Below, one piece after another: positions 1 through 7,500 of a DNA stretch of 20,990 nt (positions are counted from its first letter, which is position 1; each line of letters starts with the position of its first letter). The stretch lies in the NCBI GenBank assembly GCA_964012875.1, contig CAXGUU010000019.1, positions 1 through 20,990 of the forward strand, read 5' to 3'. The translations under genes and the position numbers were made by a program. This DNA comes from CAXGUU01 sp964012875. GTDB lineage: Bacteria > Pseudomonadota > Gammaproteobacteria > Ga0077536. The notes under the pieces were generated by a model. It made no database searches. It had not been told where the DNA came from and saw only the letters and a list, made by a program, of their open reading frames with translations.

Positions 1-2
1 GC

Positions 3-305
3 GGCCCCCTCCTTCAAGAATTCCGGATTCGAGACCACATCGAAGGCGTGTTCGCGACCCTGCCTGAAACCTCGGAGCGTGTGACGGGTAAATCGTTTAT
101 CGAAGACCAGCGCGCCATTGGCTGCAACGCAGTCGGCTTTGGTCTGCCACAATGGGTCGAAGGTGGTGGCGAAAACCACCCCGACTGTGTGATGACGGCA
201 CAATCATTCTGGATCGGAGACGAGCAGATCATTGACGACGGCAATATCGTCGCGCCCCATGATTTGGCTGAAGCCGTGGCGACCTTGCAACCCACCTACG
301 GCTAG
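3..305 (+). CDS. NicX-family (2,5-dihydroxypyridine 5,6-dioxygenase-like) protein, C-terminal 100 residues
   Basis: The reading frame is open from the left edge of the window, so the true start lies upstream; an in-frame GTG at 48 is probably internal. The visible part resembles the C-terminus of the full-length NicX-type dioxygenase at 8673-9722 and of P. putida NicX. The shared pattern is an asparagine then H-x-D (NHPD here, NCHFD in the other copy), a short strand, then an acidic turn and a hydrophobic end (IGDEQIIDDGNIVAP). In NicX the H-x-D pair gives two of the three Fe(II) ligands, so metal binding is plausible. Apart from this motif it is clearly diverged from the second copy, so it may act on another substrate or be a related aminopeptidase-like protein. 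It ends 18 bp before the MetX-like gene and is probably in the same operon. The family call is moderate because only the tail is seen. Confidence 0.6.
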   Translation, partial: GPLLQEFRIRDHIEGVFATLPETSERVTGKSFIEDQRAIGCNAVGFGLPQWVEGGGENHPDCVMTAQSFWIGDEQIIDDGNIVAPHDLAEAVATLQPTYG

Positions 306-323
306 TACGCAATCGAACGACGC

Positions 324-1361
324 ATGAAACATCACGTCGAACAGAACGGAGTCTTTCCAGTGGAATCCTGTCACTACTTCGAGGCCGGCGACCTGGCACT
401 CGATTCGGGCGAGGTACTGCATGGCGCGCGCCTGGCCTACGCCACACAGGGCGAACTCAACGCCGCCGCCGACAATGCGGCGCTCGTCACGACCTTTTTC
501 GGCGGCACCCACGAGAACGCGCAATACCTGGCTGGCCCCGGCATGGCCCTCGACCCTGAGCGCTATTTCATCGTCACCGTAAATTTGTTCGGCAACGGCG
601 CTTCGACCTCACCCAGCCACGGCCTCGGGCCAGATTTTCCGCTCGTTTCCATGGCTGACAACGTCCGCGTGCATCACCGTTTTCTCGGCGAGGCTTTTGG
701 TATTAAACAACTTGCGCTGGCTACGGGCCACTCCATGGGCGCAGTCAGTACCTATCATCTCTCAACCCTGTTTCCCGAATTCGTGGCCCGCGCCGCACCC
801 ATTTGCGGGTCCGCCCGCATCTCGCCGCACAACGACGTCTTCCTCCAGGGCATGCGCGGCATCCTCACGGCCGACCCGGCCTGGAATAACGGCCATTACA
901 CGACCCCACCGCTCAAAGGCCTGGTGACGATGGCCCGGGCGTGGGCGGCGTGGCCGCCGTCGGCGCATTTCTACCGCCACGGCCACTACCAACAGCTGGG
1001 TTACACCTCGGTCGAGGATTATCTCTCACGCTACTGGGAAGCCTTCTACAGTCAGATGGACGCCAACAATGTGCTTGCCCAGATTGCGACCTGGCGCTCC
1101 GCTAACATCGCGGCCAATGAGCGCGATAAAGGCAACTTCAGCGCCGCGCTTGCGGCCATCAAGGCGAACGTCGTTGTGATGCCCTGCATGTCCGATGCCT
1201 ATTTTCCGCCCGAAGATTCTGAAGTCGAAGTCGCGGGTATGCGTTCGGCGCGCCTCGCGACGATCCAATCTGAGTGGGGTCATTGGGCCGGATCGGGACG
1301 CAACCCGCCGGACACTGCGTTCATCGATCAACAAATCAGAGCCTTGCTGGAAAGCCAATGA
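324..1361 (+). CDS. MetX-type alpha/beta hydrolase (homoserine O-acetyltransferase-like)
   Basis: This is a 345-residue alpha/beta-hydrolase of the homoserine O-acetyltransferase (MetX) clan. The N-terminal part has the MetX-like pattern of a 'LxSGEVLxGARLAYxTxG' strand pair and a 'TFFGGTHEN' oxyanion region. The nucleophile elbow is GHSMGA (Ser137), the likely acid is Asp291 (SDAYFPPED) and the likely base His320 (WGHWAG). True MetX usually has GGSMGG at the elbow, so a hydrolase rather than a methionine-biosynthetic acyltransferase is more likely. Its place between a NicX-like gene and an amidase suggests it hydrolyses or transfers an acyl group on a ring-cleavage intermediate, for example a formyl amide. 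That is inference. The ATG at 324 has no good ribosome binding site; a GTG at 360 is preceded by GGAG eight bases upstream and may be the real start. The stop overlaps the next start (ATGA). Confidence 0.8.
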   Translation: MKHHVEQNGVFPVESCHYFEAGDLALDSGEVLHGARLAYATQGELNAAADNAALVTTFFGGTHENAQYLAGPGMALDPERYFIVTVNLFGNGASTSPSHGLGPDFPLVSMADNVRVHHRFLGEAFGIKQLALATGHSMGAVSTYHLSTLFPEFVARAAPICGSARISPHNDVFLQGMRGILTADPAWNNGHYTTPPLKGLVTMARAWAAWPPSAHFYRHGHYQQLGYTSVEDYLSRYWEAFYSQMDANNVLAQIATWRSANIAANERDKGNFSAALAAIKANVVVMPCMSDAYFPPEDSEVEVAGMRSARLATIQSEWGHWAGSGRNPPDTAFIDQQIRALLESQ

Positions 1362-2653
1362 GTGAGTCCTTGCATAAGTTGACCGCAACGGCAGCGGCAG
1401 CACGTGTCGCAGGCGGTGACCTCACATCTGAAGCGCTGACTGCAGCCTGTCTCGAGCGCATCGCCGACCGCAACGACACCGTTCACGCCTTTGCCCACAT
1501 CGATTCCGAATTTTCTCTCGCCGAGGCCCGCAAGGCAGACAGCTCGACGCCCCGCTCGCCCATGCATGGCATCCCGTTTGCGATCAAGGACGTGATCGAT
1601 ACGGCTGATTTCCCGACCGAATACGGCACCCCTATCCATCGGGGTCGCCGGCCCGCCAAAGACGCGCGTTGTGTCGAACTGATGCGCGCCGCCGGTGCCG
1701 TTCCGCTCGGCAAAGTCGTGACGACCGAGTACGCCATGTTCACGCCGAACGCGACTCGTCACCCGATGAACCCGGAACACACGCCCGGCGGTTCTTCCAG
1801 CGGTACAGCCGCCGCCGTTGCGGACTGCATGACACCGATCGCCTTCGGCAACCAGACGGCCGGTTCACTCATCCGGCCAGCGGCATTCTGTGGCGTGTAT
1901 GGACTCAAACCCACGCACGGCACAACCGATGGCGCTGGCATACTGCCGCTGCAACTTTATTTCGACACCCTGGGATACATGGCGCGCTCGGTCGATGACA
2001 TTCAAGCCTTCTACGGTATTGTCAGTGGCGCCAATCAAACGCAGCCCTGGCCATCTGGGCGTGTACCAAAAATCGGTGTCTGTGAAACCTATCAGTGGTC
2101 TTTCGCCGAGCCCAGCAGCCGCGAAGCGCTGCACCAGACTGCTGCCCAATTGTCCGAACAAGGCGCAAACGTCAGCCCATTCAAATTACCCGCGGAATTT
2201 GCTGATCTTGTCGCCGTACATCGTCGCGTCCTGTACCGCGGTATATCGCGCTCGCTCGAGGCGGATTTCCAGCGTGCAAGAACGCAAATGAGTGACGGCC
2301 TGATTGAAGTCGTTGAAGAAGGCCGCGCCTACAGCGACGAGGACTACGAGGACGCGTTCAAAACAGCCGATGCCTGTCGCAAAGCCGTCAACGATTGCTT
2401 CGGCGACTTAGACGCCATCATCTGCCCGAGCGCACCCGATGAAGCGCCGGCCGGCATGGCGACCGGCAGCCCGATCTTCCAGGTCACGTGGACGCTGCTC
2501 GGGGTGCCGTGCCTCAACCTGCCCGTCGCCAGCGGCCCTCATCAGCTGCCACTCGGCGTGCAATTGATTGGCCGACGGCGCGATGACGCACGCATACTTG
2601 CGCTTGGCAAGCACCTGATGAACGCGTTTGAACCTATCAGCATCGACCCCTAG
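1358..2653 (+). CDS. Amidase-signature family amidase
   Basis: This 431-residue protein has the full Ser-cisSer-Lys triad of the amidase-signature family. Lys77 is in GIPFAIKDVID, Ser146 is in the GGSSSG loop (144-149), and the nucleophile Ser170 is in NQTAGSLIRPAAFCG. Members cleave carboxamides to acid plus ammonia and are cytoplasmic; no signal peptide is seen. The ATG at 1358 was chosen because it overlaps the upstream stop as ATGA, giving translational coupling. The frame is open further upstream to 1274, but that part lies inside the MetX-like gene in another frame. In an operon that ends in maleate isomerase, the natural substrate would be maleamate or a related amide. The classic nicotinate pathway uses an isochorismatase-fold enzyme (NicF) for that step, so this would be a non-orthologous replacement. 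The family call is secure; the substrate is inferred. Confidence 0.92.
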   Translation: MSESLHKLTATAAAARVAGGDLTSEALTAACLERIADRNDTVHAFAHIDSEFSLAEARKADSSTPRSPMHGIPFAIKDVIDTADFPTEYGTPIHRGRRPAKDARCVELMRAAGAVPLGKVVTTEYAMFTPNATRHPMNPEHTPGGSSSGTAAAVADCMTPIAFGNQTAGSLIRPAAFCGVYGLKPTHGTTDGAGILPLQLYFDTLGYMARSVDDIQAFYGIVSGANQTQPWPSGRVPKIGVCETYQWSFAEPSSREALHQTAAQLSEQGANVSPFKLPAEFADLVAVHRRVLYRGISRSLEADFQRARTQMSDGLIEVVEEGRAYSDEDYEDAFKTADACRKAVNDCFGDLDAIICPSAPDEAPAGMATGSPIFQVTWTLLGVPCLNLPVASGPHQLPLGVQLIGRRRDDARILALGKHLMNAFEPISIDP

Positions 2654-2665
2654 GAAACACCCACC

Positions 2666-2980
2666 ATGCCCGAAATATCCGTACCGCTTAGCGAAGCCCC
2701 CGAACCGACCGAGGTTAAACAGATCGAGGTTGCGGGTCGCGCGCCGGTGGCGCTGTACAACCTCGACGGCGAATTTTTCGCTACCGACGACACCTGCACC
2801 CATGGCGAAGCCTCATTGGCCGAAGGCGATATAGACGGCGACGAAATCTATTGTCCTTTTCACATGGGCGCATTTGATATCCGTACAGGCGAAGCGACAG
2901 TTGCACCCTGTACACAGGCGCTGCGCAGCTACGGCGTCAACGTCGTCGGGGACTCGATCACGATCGAGATTCCCGAATGA
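2666..2980 (+). CDS. Rieske [2Fe-2S] ferredoxin
   Basis: This is a 104-residue, single-domain Rieske protein. The two cluster-binding boxes are C-x-H (Cys44, His46 in CTHGEASLAEG) and C-x2-H (Cys63, His66 in CPFHMGAFD), at the normal spacing. Length and lack of a signal peptide or membrane anchor fit a soluble ferredoxin of the type that passes electrons to ring-hydroxylating or demethylating oxygenases, or the small Rieske subunit NirD. An AGGAA lies about ten bases before the ATG. It starts 12 bp after the amidase, and its stop overlaps the maleate isomerase start (ATGA), so it is firmly within the operon. No Rieske oxygenase alpha subunit or ferredoxin reductase is in the window, so its partner is unknown; it may lie upstream of the left edge. 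Confidence 0.93.
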   Translation: MPEISVPLSEAPEPTEVKQIEVAGRAPVALYNLDGEFFATDDTCTHGEASLAEGDIDGDEIYCPFHMGAFDIRTGEATVAPCTQALRSYGVNVVGDSITIEIPE

Positions 2981-3738
2981 GTACGTGCCGACATTTTCGC
3001 ATCGGCCAGATCGTGCCGAGTTCGAATGTCACGATGGAGACCGAAGTACCGGCGATGATGTTGCGCGCGCGTGTTCCCGCAGGCGTGAGCTTCAGTTTTC
3101 ACTCGTCGCGGGCGCCCATGAAAACGGTGTCCCAGGACGAGCTCACGGCCATGAACGGACACATGGCGCGGTGTACAGCCGAATTACTGGACGCACGCAT
3201 GGACGTCATTGCCTCTGCCTGCCTGGTTGCCATCATGGCGCAGGGGCGCGGCTACCACCGCGAAACGGAAACGAGCCTGAAAGGTGTGTGCACCAAAGTG
3301 GATACCGACATTCCTATCGTCACCAGTGCGGGCGCCCTGATCAACGGGCTCAACGTCATCGGTGCACGTCGCATTGCGCTCATCGCACCCTACATGCAGG
3401 CGTTGACCGATAAAGTTATCGACTACATCGAATCCGAAGGGATCGCAGTGGTCGATCGTCGGTCGCTTCAGATCCCGGACAATCTCGACGTCGCCGCCCA
3501 CGACCCAATGAACCTGGTCGATATTGCCGACGACCTCGATACCCGTGAAGTCGATGCTGTCGTACTCTCTGCCTGCGTGCAGATGCCGTCTCTGCCGGCG
3601 CTCGACGCTGTGCAGCAGCGCTTCGACGTACCCGTCCTGTCGACAGCCGCGGCGACGGTCTTCACCCTGTTGCGGGCGTTGGACCTCCCGGCCGAGGTAC
3701 CACAGGCCGGTAAGCTGCTATCAGGGAGCTACAGTTGA
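2977..3738 (+). CDS. nicE: Maleate cis-trans isomerase (NicE-like)
   Basis: This 253-residue protein of the Asp/Glu racemase superfamily interconverts maleate and fumarate without cofactor. The N-terminal signature IGQIVPSSNVTMETEVPAM is that of maleate isomerases. The two catalytic cysteines are both in place, Cys82 in SACLVAIM and Cys200 in SACVQMPSL, each in its half of the pseudo-symmetric fold. Length matches the roughly 250 residues of characterised enzymes. The alternatives in the superfamily, arylmalonate decarboxylase or Asp/Glu racemase, lack this combination of motifs. It is the last gene of the + operon, coupled to the Rieske gene by an ATGA overlap. It would deliver fumarate to the TCA cycle and is the strongest single indication that the operon serves a maleamate/maleate route. 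Confidence 0.92.
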   Translation: MSTCRHFRIGQIVPSSNVTMETEVPAMMLRARVPAGVSFSFHSSRAPMKTVSQDELTAMNGHMARCTAELLDARMDVIASACLVAIMAQGRGYHRETETSLKGVCTKVDTDIPIVTSAGALINGLNVIGARRIALIAPYMQALTDKVIDYIESEGIAVVDRRSLQIPDNLDVAAHDPMNLVDIADDLDTREVDAVVLSACVQMPSLPALDAVQQRFDVPVLSTAAATVFTLLRALDLPAEVPQAGKLLSGSYS

Positions 3739-3759
3739 ACGTAGCAACGGCGCTATTGT

Positions 3760-4413
3760 CTAGAAGCCGCGCGGTTTCGGATAAAGATACGCCGGCCGTT
3801 CAACACTGTCGGCGGTGAACGCATCGGCGATCGGCTCACCAAACTGCGTCGCGATTGGAATCACGCCAGCCCATACGTCAAAGGCGTAATCTTCCTCGGC
3901 ATCTGCCGGCGGGCCTGAGCGGGTTTTGACGGAAGCCTCGGTGATCGGCAAAGACAGGATAGAGGTCGCACGAATCTCCTTTTCCTTGATTGGCCGCAGC
4001 TGTTCCCAACGTCCGGGATACAGGCCATCGACGAAGTTTTTGAGCAATCGACCTTTTTCTTCATGCTCGGTGACCGGTTCCGGCGCCCCGAAGACCGTGA
4101 CGGACCGGTAGTTGGCGGAGTGATGAAACGCTGATCGCGCCAGCACCAGGCCATCGAACTGACAAACATTCAGGCACACCTCGTAGTCCTTCCCGGCCAG
4201 GTGTGAATTGGCGCCCGTGGACCCGTGCCAGTAGACGCGCTCGCCTTCGCGCCACTGCAGGGTCGGCACAATAGCCGGCTTGCCCTCAAAGATGTACGCG
4301 ACGTGGCACATCGGCGTACTGTCGAGGACCGTATGAATGGCATCAACATCGAAACTACCGCGCTCCGGCAGTCGATTGAGTTTCGTGCGTGAAGTTGAGT
4401 CCAGCGTCGTCAT
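3760..4413 (-). CDS. Pyridoxamine 5'-phosphate oxidase-fold (NimA-like) flavin-binding protein
   Basis: This 217-residue protein belongs to the split-barrel flavin-binding family that includes pyridoxamine-phosphate oxidase and the nitroimidazole-resistance protein NimA. Family patterns visible are a short N-terminal helix, 'PMCHVAYIFEGKPAIVPT' as the first barrel strands, 'VYWHGSTGANSH' for flavin phosphate contact, 'HHSANYRSVTVFG' in the middle and 'KTRSGPPADAEEDY' near the C-terminus. The substrate is unknown; many such proteins are catabolic accessory or detoxifying reductases. It is convergent with the + operon, with only 21 bp between the two stops, and no hairpin terminator is visible there. 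It is separated by 85 bp from the upstream DadA-like gene on the same strand, so the two may be co-transcribed. The ATG has only a weak GAG upstream. Confidence 0.85.
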   Translation of the reverse strand: MTTLDSTSRTKLNRLPERGSFDVDAIHTVLDSTPMCHVAYIFEGKPAIVPTLQWREGERVYWHGSTGANSHLAGKDYEVCLNVCQFDGLVLARSAFHHSANYRSVTVFGAPEPVTEHEEKGRLLKNFVDGLYPGRWEQLRPIKEKEIRATSILSLPITEASVKTRSGPPADAEEDYAFDVWAGVIPIATQFGEPIADAFTADSVERPAYLYPKPRGF

Positions 4414-4498
4414 AACAAACTCACATGGATTGCTGTGGCCGGTCGAACGACCATACTACGAATTGCCACCGCCGCGCAGGCGAATGCTGGCCCCAACG

Positions 4499-5749
4499 TT
4501 ATTTGAATCTAGACAGCAAGAACGGCGCCAGATCAATCGGCGATTGTCCACTTTCGATGAGCGGCGCAATGATGTCCGCGGTCACCGCGGAGAGTGTTAA
4601 ACCAAGATGATGATGCCCGAAGGCCGCAACGAGGTTATCGAAACCTTCGACCGGACCGAGTGCCGGTCGAAAGTCTGCCAGCGTCGGCCGATGCCCCATC
4701 CAGCGACCAGTTTCGCCTTGCGTCACACCGGGCAGGATGTCCTGAACGTGGCGATGAAGTATTTCCGCCCGCGACCAGTTCGGCGGTTCATCATGATCAG
4801 CCGACGAGAACTCAGTGGTGCCGGCCAGGCGCAGCCCCGTGGTCATGGGCGTCATGTAAAAACCGCGCTCGTGCAGGCCCACGGGGCAGTCGAAACTCAA
4901 TTCTGTATGAGCCACTTCGACGTGATAACCACGCTCGGCGACGATAGGTACCTTGAGGCCGAGTGGCTTTAACAGCCGGCCGGACAGGTGTCCGGTACAG
5001 AGCACGACCCGGTCGAAATCGAGCACGCCATCGTCATGCGCGACCCGACACCTGCCGTCGCTTGCCCGCGGCAGGCCCTGCACATCGAGCTGCCGGAACG
5101 TGCCGCCGTCACTGCTGAACCGTTGCAGCAATGCCTGCGTAACTTTGAGGGGATTAATGACACTCATCCCGCCCGGATAGAACACACCACGTTTAACACT
5201 CGGCCCCAGTTCCGGCAGGCGCGCGCTGAGCGCCTCGCGGCTCAGGTCTTCACAAGCGATGCCGTGGTGGCGTTGCACCTGGCGCTCTTGTTCGGTCGCA
5301 CGGTAACCCGCCTCCGTCTCGAACAGTTTGATCGCACCGCTGTCGCGCATTAAATCCCCGAGGTGCTCCCGTGCCACCACAGCTCGCCAGGCCGAAGCAG
5401 CGCGGCCCTGAAGTTCGACAAGGGCGGAGATACTTGTGCGGACCTCAGCAGTAGAGCAGGCACGGACATAGCGCAGATACCAAGCCAGCAAACGCGGAAA
5501 TTCGTGCCAGCGCATCGTCAGGGGCCCGAGGGGATTCAGCAACATGCGCGGCAGCGAACGGAGCACGCGGCCGTGCGCCAGCGGGAATATTTCATCGGTC
5601 GCGATAAAACCAGCGTTGCCGAACGAGGTCCCCATGCCGGGCTCTGCGCGGTCCAGCAAGGTCACCGCCAATCCACGCAGCTGCAGCGCACGTGCGATTT
5701 GTACGCCGACGATGCCAGCGCCGATGACCGCGATACGCTGATCTTTCAT
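4499..5749 (-). CDS. D-amino acid dehydrogenase/oxidase-like FAD oxidoreductase (DadA family)
   Basis: This 416-residue FAD protein of the DAO superfamily carries the N-terminal dinucleotide-binding motif GAGIVG (about 10-15), the conserved 'GTSFGNAGFIA' that follows it in DadA-type dehydrogenases, and the C-terminal flavin contact 'GHHHLGLTLSAVTADIIAPLI'. Length matches the roughly 415-430 residues of DadA. The family oxidises D-amino acids or related imino acids to 2-oxo acids and ammonia, passing electrons to quinone at the inner face of the membrane. The exact substrate cannot be read from sequence. No convincing ribosome binding site precedes the ATG, and the 95-bp gap upstream carries a large palindrome, so it may be expressed apart from the monooxygenase operon. 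A link to the pyridine-type pathway is possible but not shown. Confidence 0.85.
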   Translation of the reverse strand: MKDQRIAVIGAGIVGVQIARALQLRGLAVTLLDRAEPGMGTSFGNAGFIATDEIFPLAHGRVLRSLPRMLLNPLGPLTMRWHEFPRLLAWYLRYVRACSTAEVRTSISALVELQGRAASAWRAVVAREHLGDLMRDSGAIKLFETEAGYRATEQERQVQRHHGIACEDLSREALSARLPELGPSVKRGVFYPGGMSVINPLKVTQALLQRFSSDGGTFRQLDVQGLPRASDGRCRVAHDDGVLDFDRVVLCTGHLSGRLLKPLGLKVPIVAERGYHVEVAHTELSFDCPVGLHERGFYMTPMTTGLRLAGTTEFSSADHDEPPNWSRAEILHRHVQDILPGVTQGETGRWMGHRPTLADFRPALGPVEGFDNLVAAFGHHHLGLTLSAVTADIIAPLIESGQSPIDLAPFLLSRFK

Positions 5750-5768
5750 GTCAGAAGGTAGTGCATAT

Positions 5769-5829
5769 AAAGGAGACGGGGGGATTAACTTTTGACCAGT
5801 GGCTAATTTTTAATCCCTCCGTCCCCTTT
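5769..5829. repeat. Long imperfect inverted repeat (REP-like palindrome, possible terminator)
   Basis: The left arm, 5769-5787, reads AAAGGAGACGGGGGGATTA. The right arm, 5811-5829, is its reverse complement except at two positions, both of which become G-U pairs in RNA on one strand. One more A-T pair extends the stem toward a loop of about 22 bases. It fills the gap between the FAD monooxygenase stop and the DadA-like start, and a T-run follows the right arm. Extragenic G-rich palindromes of this kind are often dispersed REP-like elements mobilised by REP-associated tyrosine transposases; I recall similar motifs but cannot confirm a match. No transposase is in the window. It could also end transcription of the 9722-to-5845 operon, although the T-run on that strand is poor. 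Confidence 0.7.
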
Positions 5830-5844
5830 TCCTCACATCATTGT

Positions 5845-7500
5845 TTATGAACCGCGTACACGATCGAGGATGGTCTGTGGCTCGTAAGACTCGGGACCAC
5901 CGCGCCACGCAACCATGAGATCCGGCCGAATCAAAATCAGATCACTATCGTAGACTTCCCGGACCATCGGATCATCGAGTTCGAGGATGTCGAGCGGCAA
6001 CCCGACTGCCGCGGCGGCGGTGATAAAAAGATCCACCCTGGCGTCCCTTTCGCCGAGAACCAGCAGGGTGAAATCCGGTCCCAGACGGTCGTACAGCGCA
6101 TCGCCACTTTCCAGCCACACATGCGGTGCCCGATGGCCGGGGCGCGCCACCGGCCGATAGCGGCGCGGATCATCATCAGGTTCGGGCGTGCCGTCGGGAA
6201 CCACGATGTCCGACCCTTCGTAGCGGTAACCGAGCAACGTGCCGGAAGAGGCAATGAGTTTTTCCTGATCTTTGATGTCGGCCTTGAGACGCGCGCGTAA
6301 GGCGTCTGCATCCGCGCCCTCAGCATCCAGTTCATCTCCCGCCTGCATCACGCCAAACAGGCGATAAAAACAATCGGCAGATTCGCGGGTGTTGCGAATG
6401 CCAACGGGCCGCCGCTCGCGTTCGTAGCTGCCGAGCAGGCGCGGGCCGGCCCAGCCGTCGAGCGATGCTTTCAGTTTCCAGGCCAGGTCAATGGCATCCG
6501 ACACGCCGGTGTTCATACCAAACCCGCCAGTCGGGCTGAATAAATGTGCGGCGTCGCCGACCAGGGCAACCCTGCCCTTCATATATTCCTTCGCCACCAG
6601 TGCGTGCGCAGTCCATGGCTGGACCGATTTCACTTCGACATCACACTGCGCGCCCAGCACCGATTGAATCGCATTAACGGGATCAACATCCCGCCAGTCC
6701 TGCCCCTCATCGAGTACCAGGTGGTAGGTGTAGGTGCAGTCCGCGTCCCAGGTCAGCAGGAAACCGCGATGCGCGCGATGAAGAGGAAAGAAGATATTGC
6801 CGTGTCCGAAGTTGTGGTGCCTGATGAAATCGGGCGCGCGAAAATAGAGCGAGACGAACGGTGCCAGCCCGGCATCGCCCTCATAATCGATACCGAGTTG
6901 TTTGCGCACAGTCGACCGACCGCCATCACAAGCGGCCAGATAATCGGCCGAGACTTCATGCACTGCGCCGTTCGCGAGATCCTCAATGCGGCAGCTCACG
7001 CGTTCACCATCGTCGTCAAAATCGACAAGCCGATGCCTGAATCGCAGGTCGGCCGGTTCGAGTCGCCCGACATACTCAAGGATCGCCGCTTCCACTTCCT
7101 GTTGCCCCGTGATCGTTTTCAGGTAGGGCGACCAGTTATGTTCGTCATCGGCATAACCGCCGCTGTGCCGGGTACGAATCAGCTTGTCGAAAGGCGGCAG
7201 CGAAATACGGTGGATTTCGCGACCGTGCAAGGTCGTCACCCACAGGTATTCGGCCGGCAGACTGGGCGGGATACCGGCCTCGGTGATCGCCTGATCAATA
7301 CCCCAGCGCCGGTAATACTCCATGGTGCGGTTGGCAACGGCGTTCGCACGCGGATGATCGTTAAGCCCCTCACGCTCTTCGAGCACCAGGCAGTCAACAC
7401 CGCGCCAGCCGAGTTCCGCCGCCAGCGACAGCCCGACCGAACCGCCGCCGACCACGACGACCGCATAATGGCTGCGCAAGGCCTCGCCGGAATCGATCAT
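5845..7500 (-). CDS. FAD-dependent aromatic monooxygenase (group A flavoprotein hydroxylase, TfdB/MhpA-like)
   Basis: This is a 551-residue single-component flavin hydroxylase. It has the GxGxxG-type FAD motif GGGSVG (18-23), the DG motif in AACDGGRSTVRK (about 189-200) and the GD motif VALVGDAAHLFSPTGGFGMN (about 311-330). A C-terminal thioredoxin-like region (about 440-551) is of the kind found in phenol, 3-(3-hydroxyphenyl)propionate and chlorophenol hydroxylases. It would add an OH group to an aromatic ring using NAD(P)H and O2. The nicotinate pathway's NicC belongs to the same superfamily but is only about 380 residues and lacks the C-terminal domain, so this enzyme probably has a different substrate. 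Its ATG overlaps the YciI-like stop (ATGA), making it the last gene of a four-gene operon headed by the NicX-type dioxygenase. The position suggests it makes the hydroxylated substrate of that dioxygenase. Confidence 0.9.
   Translation of the reverse strand: MIDSGEALRSHYAVVVVGGGSVGLSLAAELGWRGVDCLVLEEREGLNDHPRANAVANRTMEYYRRWGIDQAITEAGIPPSLPAEYLWVTTLHGREIHRISLPPFDKLIRTRHSGGYADDEHNWSPYLKTITGQQEVEAAILEYVGRLEPADLRFRHRLVDFDDDGERVSCRIEDLANGAVHEVSADYLAACDGGRSTVRKQLGIDYEGDAGLAPFVSLYFRAPDFIRHHNFGHGNIFFPLHRAHRGFLLTWDADCTYTYHLVLDEGQDWRDVDPVNAIQSVLGAQCDVEVKSVQPWTAHALVAKEYMKGRVALVGDAAHLFSPTGGFGMNTGVSDAIDLAWKLKASLDGWAGPRLLGSYERERRPVGIRNTRESADCFYRLFGVMQAGDELDAEGADADALRARLKADIKDQEKLIASSGTLLGYRYEGSDIVVPDGTPEPDDDPRRYRPVARPGHRAPHVWLESGDALYDRLGPDFTLLVLGERDARVDLFITAAAAVGLPLDILELDDPMVREVYDSDLILIRPDLMVAWRGGPESYEPQTILDRVRGS

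Noticed and set aside
204..524. A - strand ORF across the junction of the first two genes
   Set aside because: It overlaps two recognisable + strand genes and has no recognisable domain.
1274..2653. A longer amidase starting inside the MetX-like gene
   Set aside because: The ATG at 1358 overlaps the upstream stop as ATGA and gives a normal amidase N-terminus; the extra residues lie in another frame of the upstream gene.
3739..3759. A bidirectional terminator between the convergent stops
   Set aside because: The 21-bp gap has no stable hairpin and no T-run on either strand.
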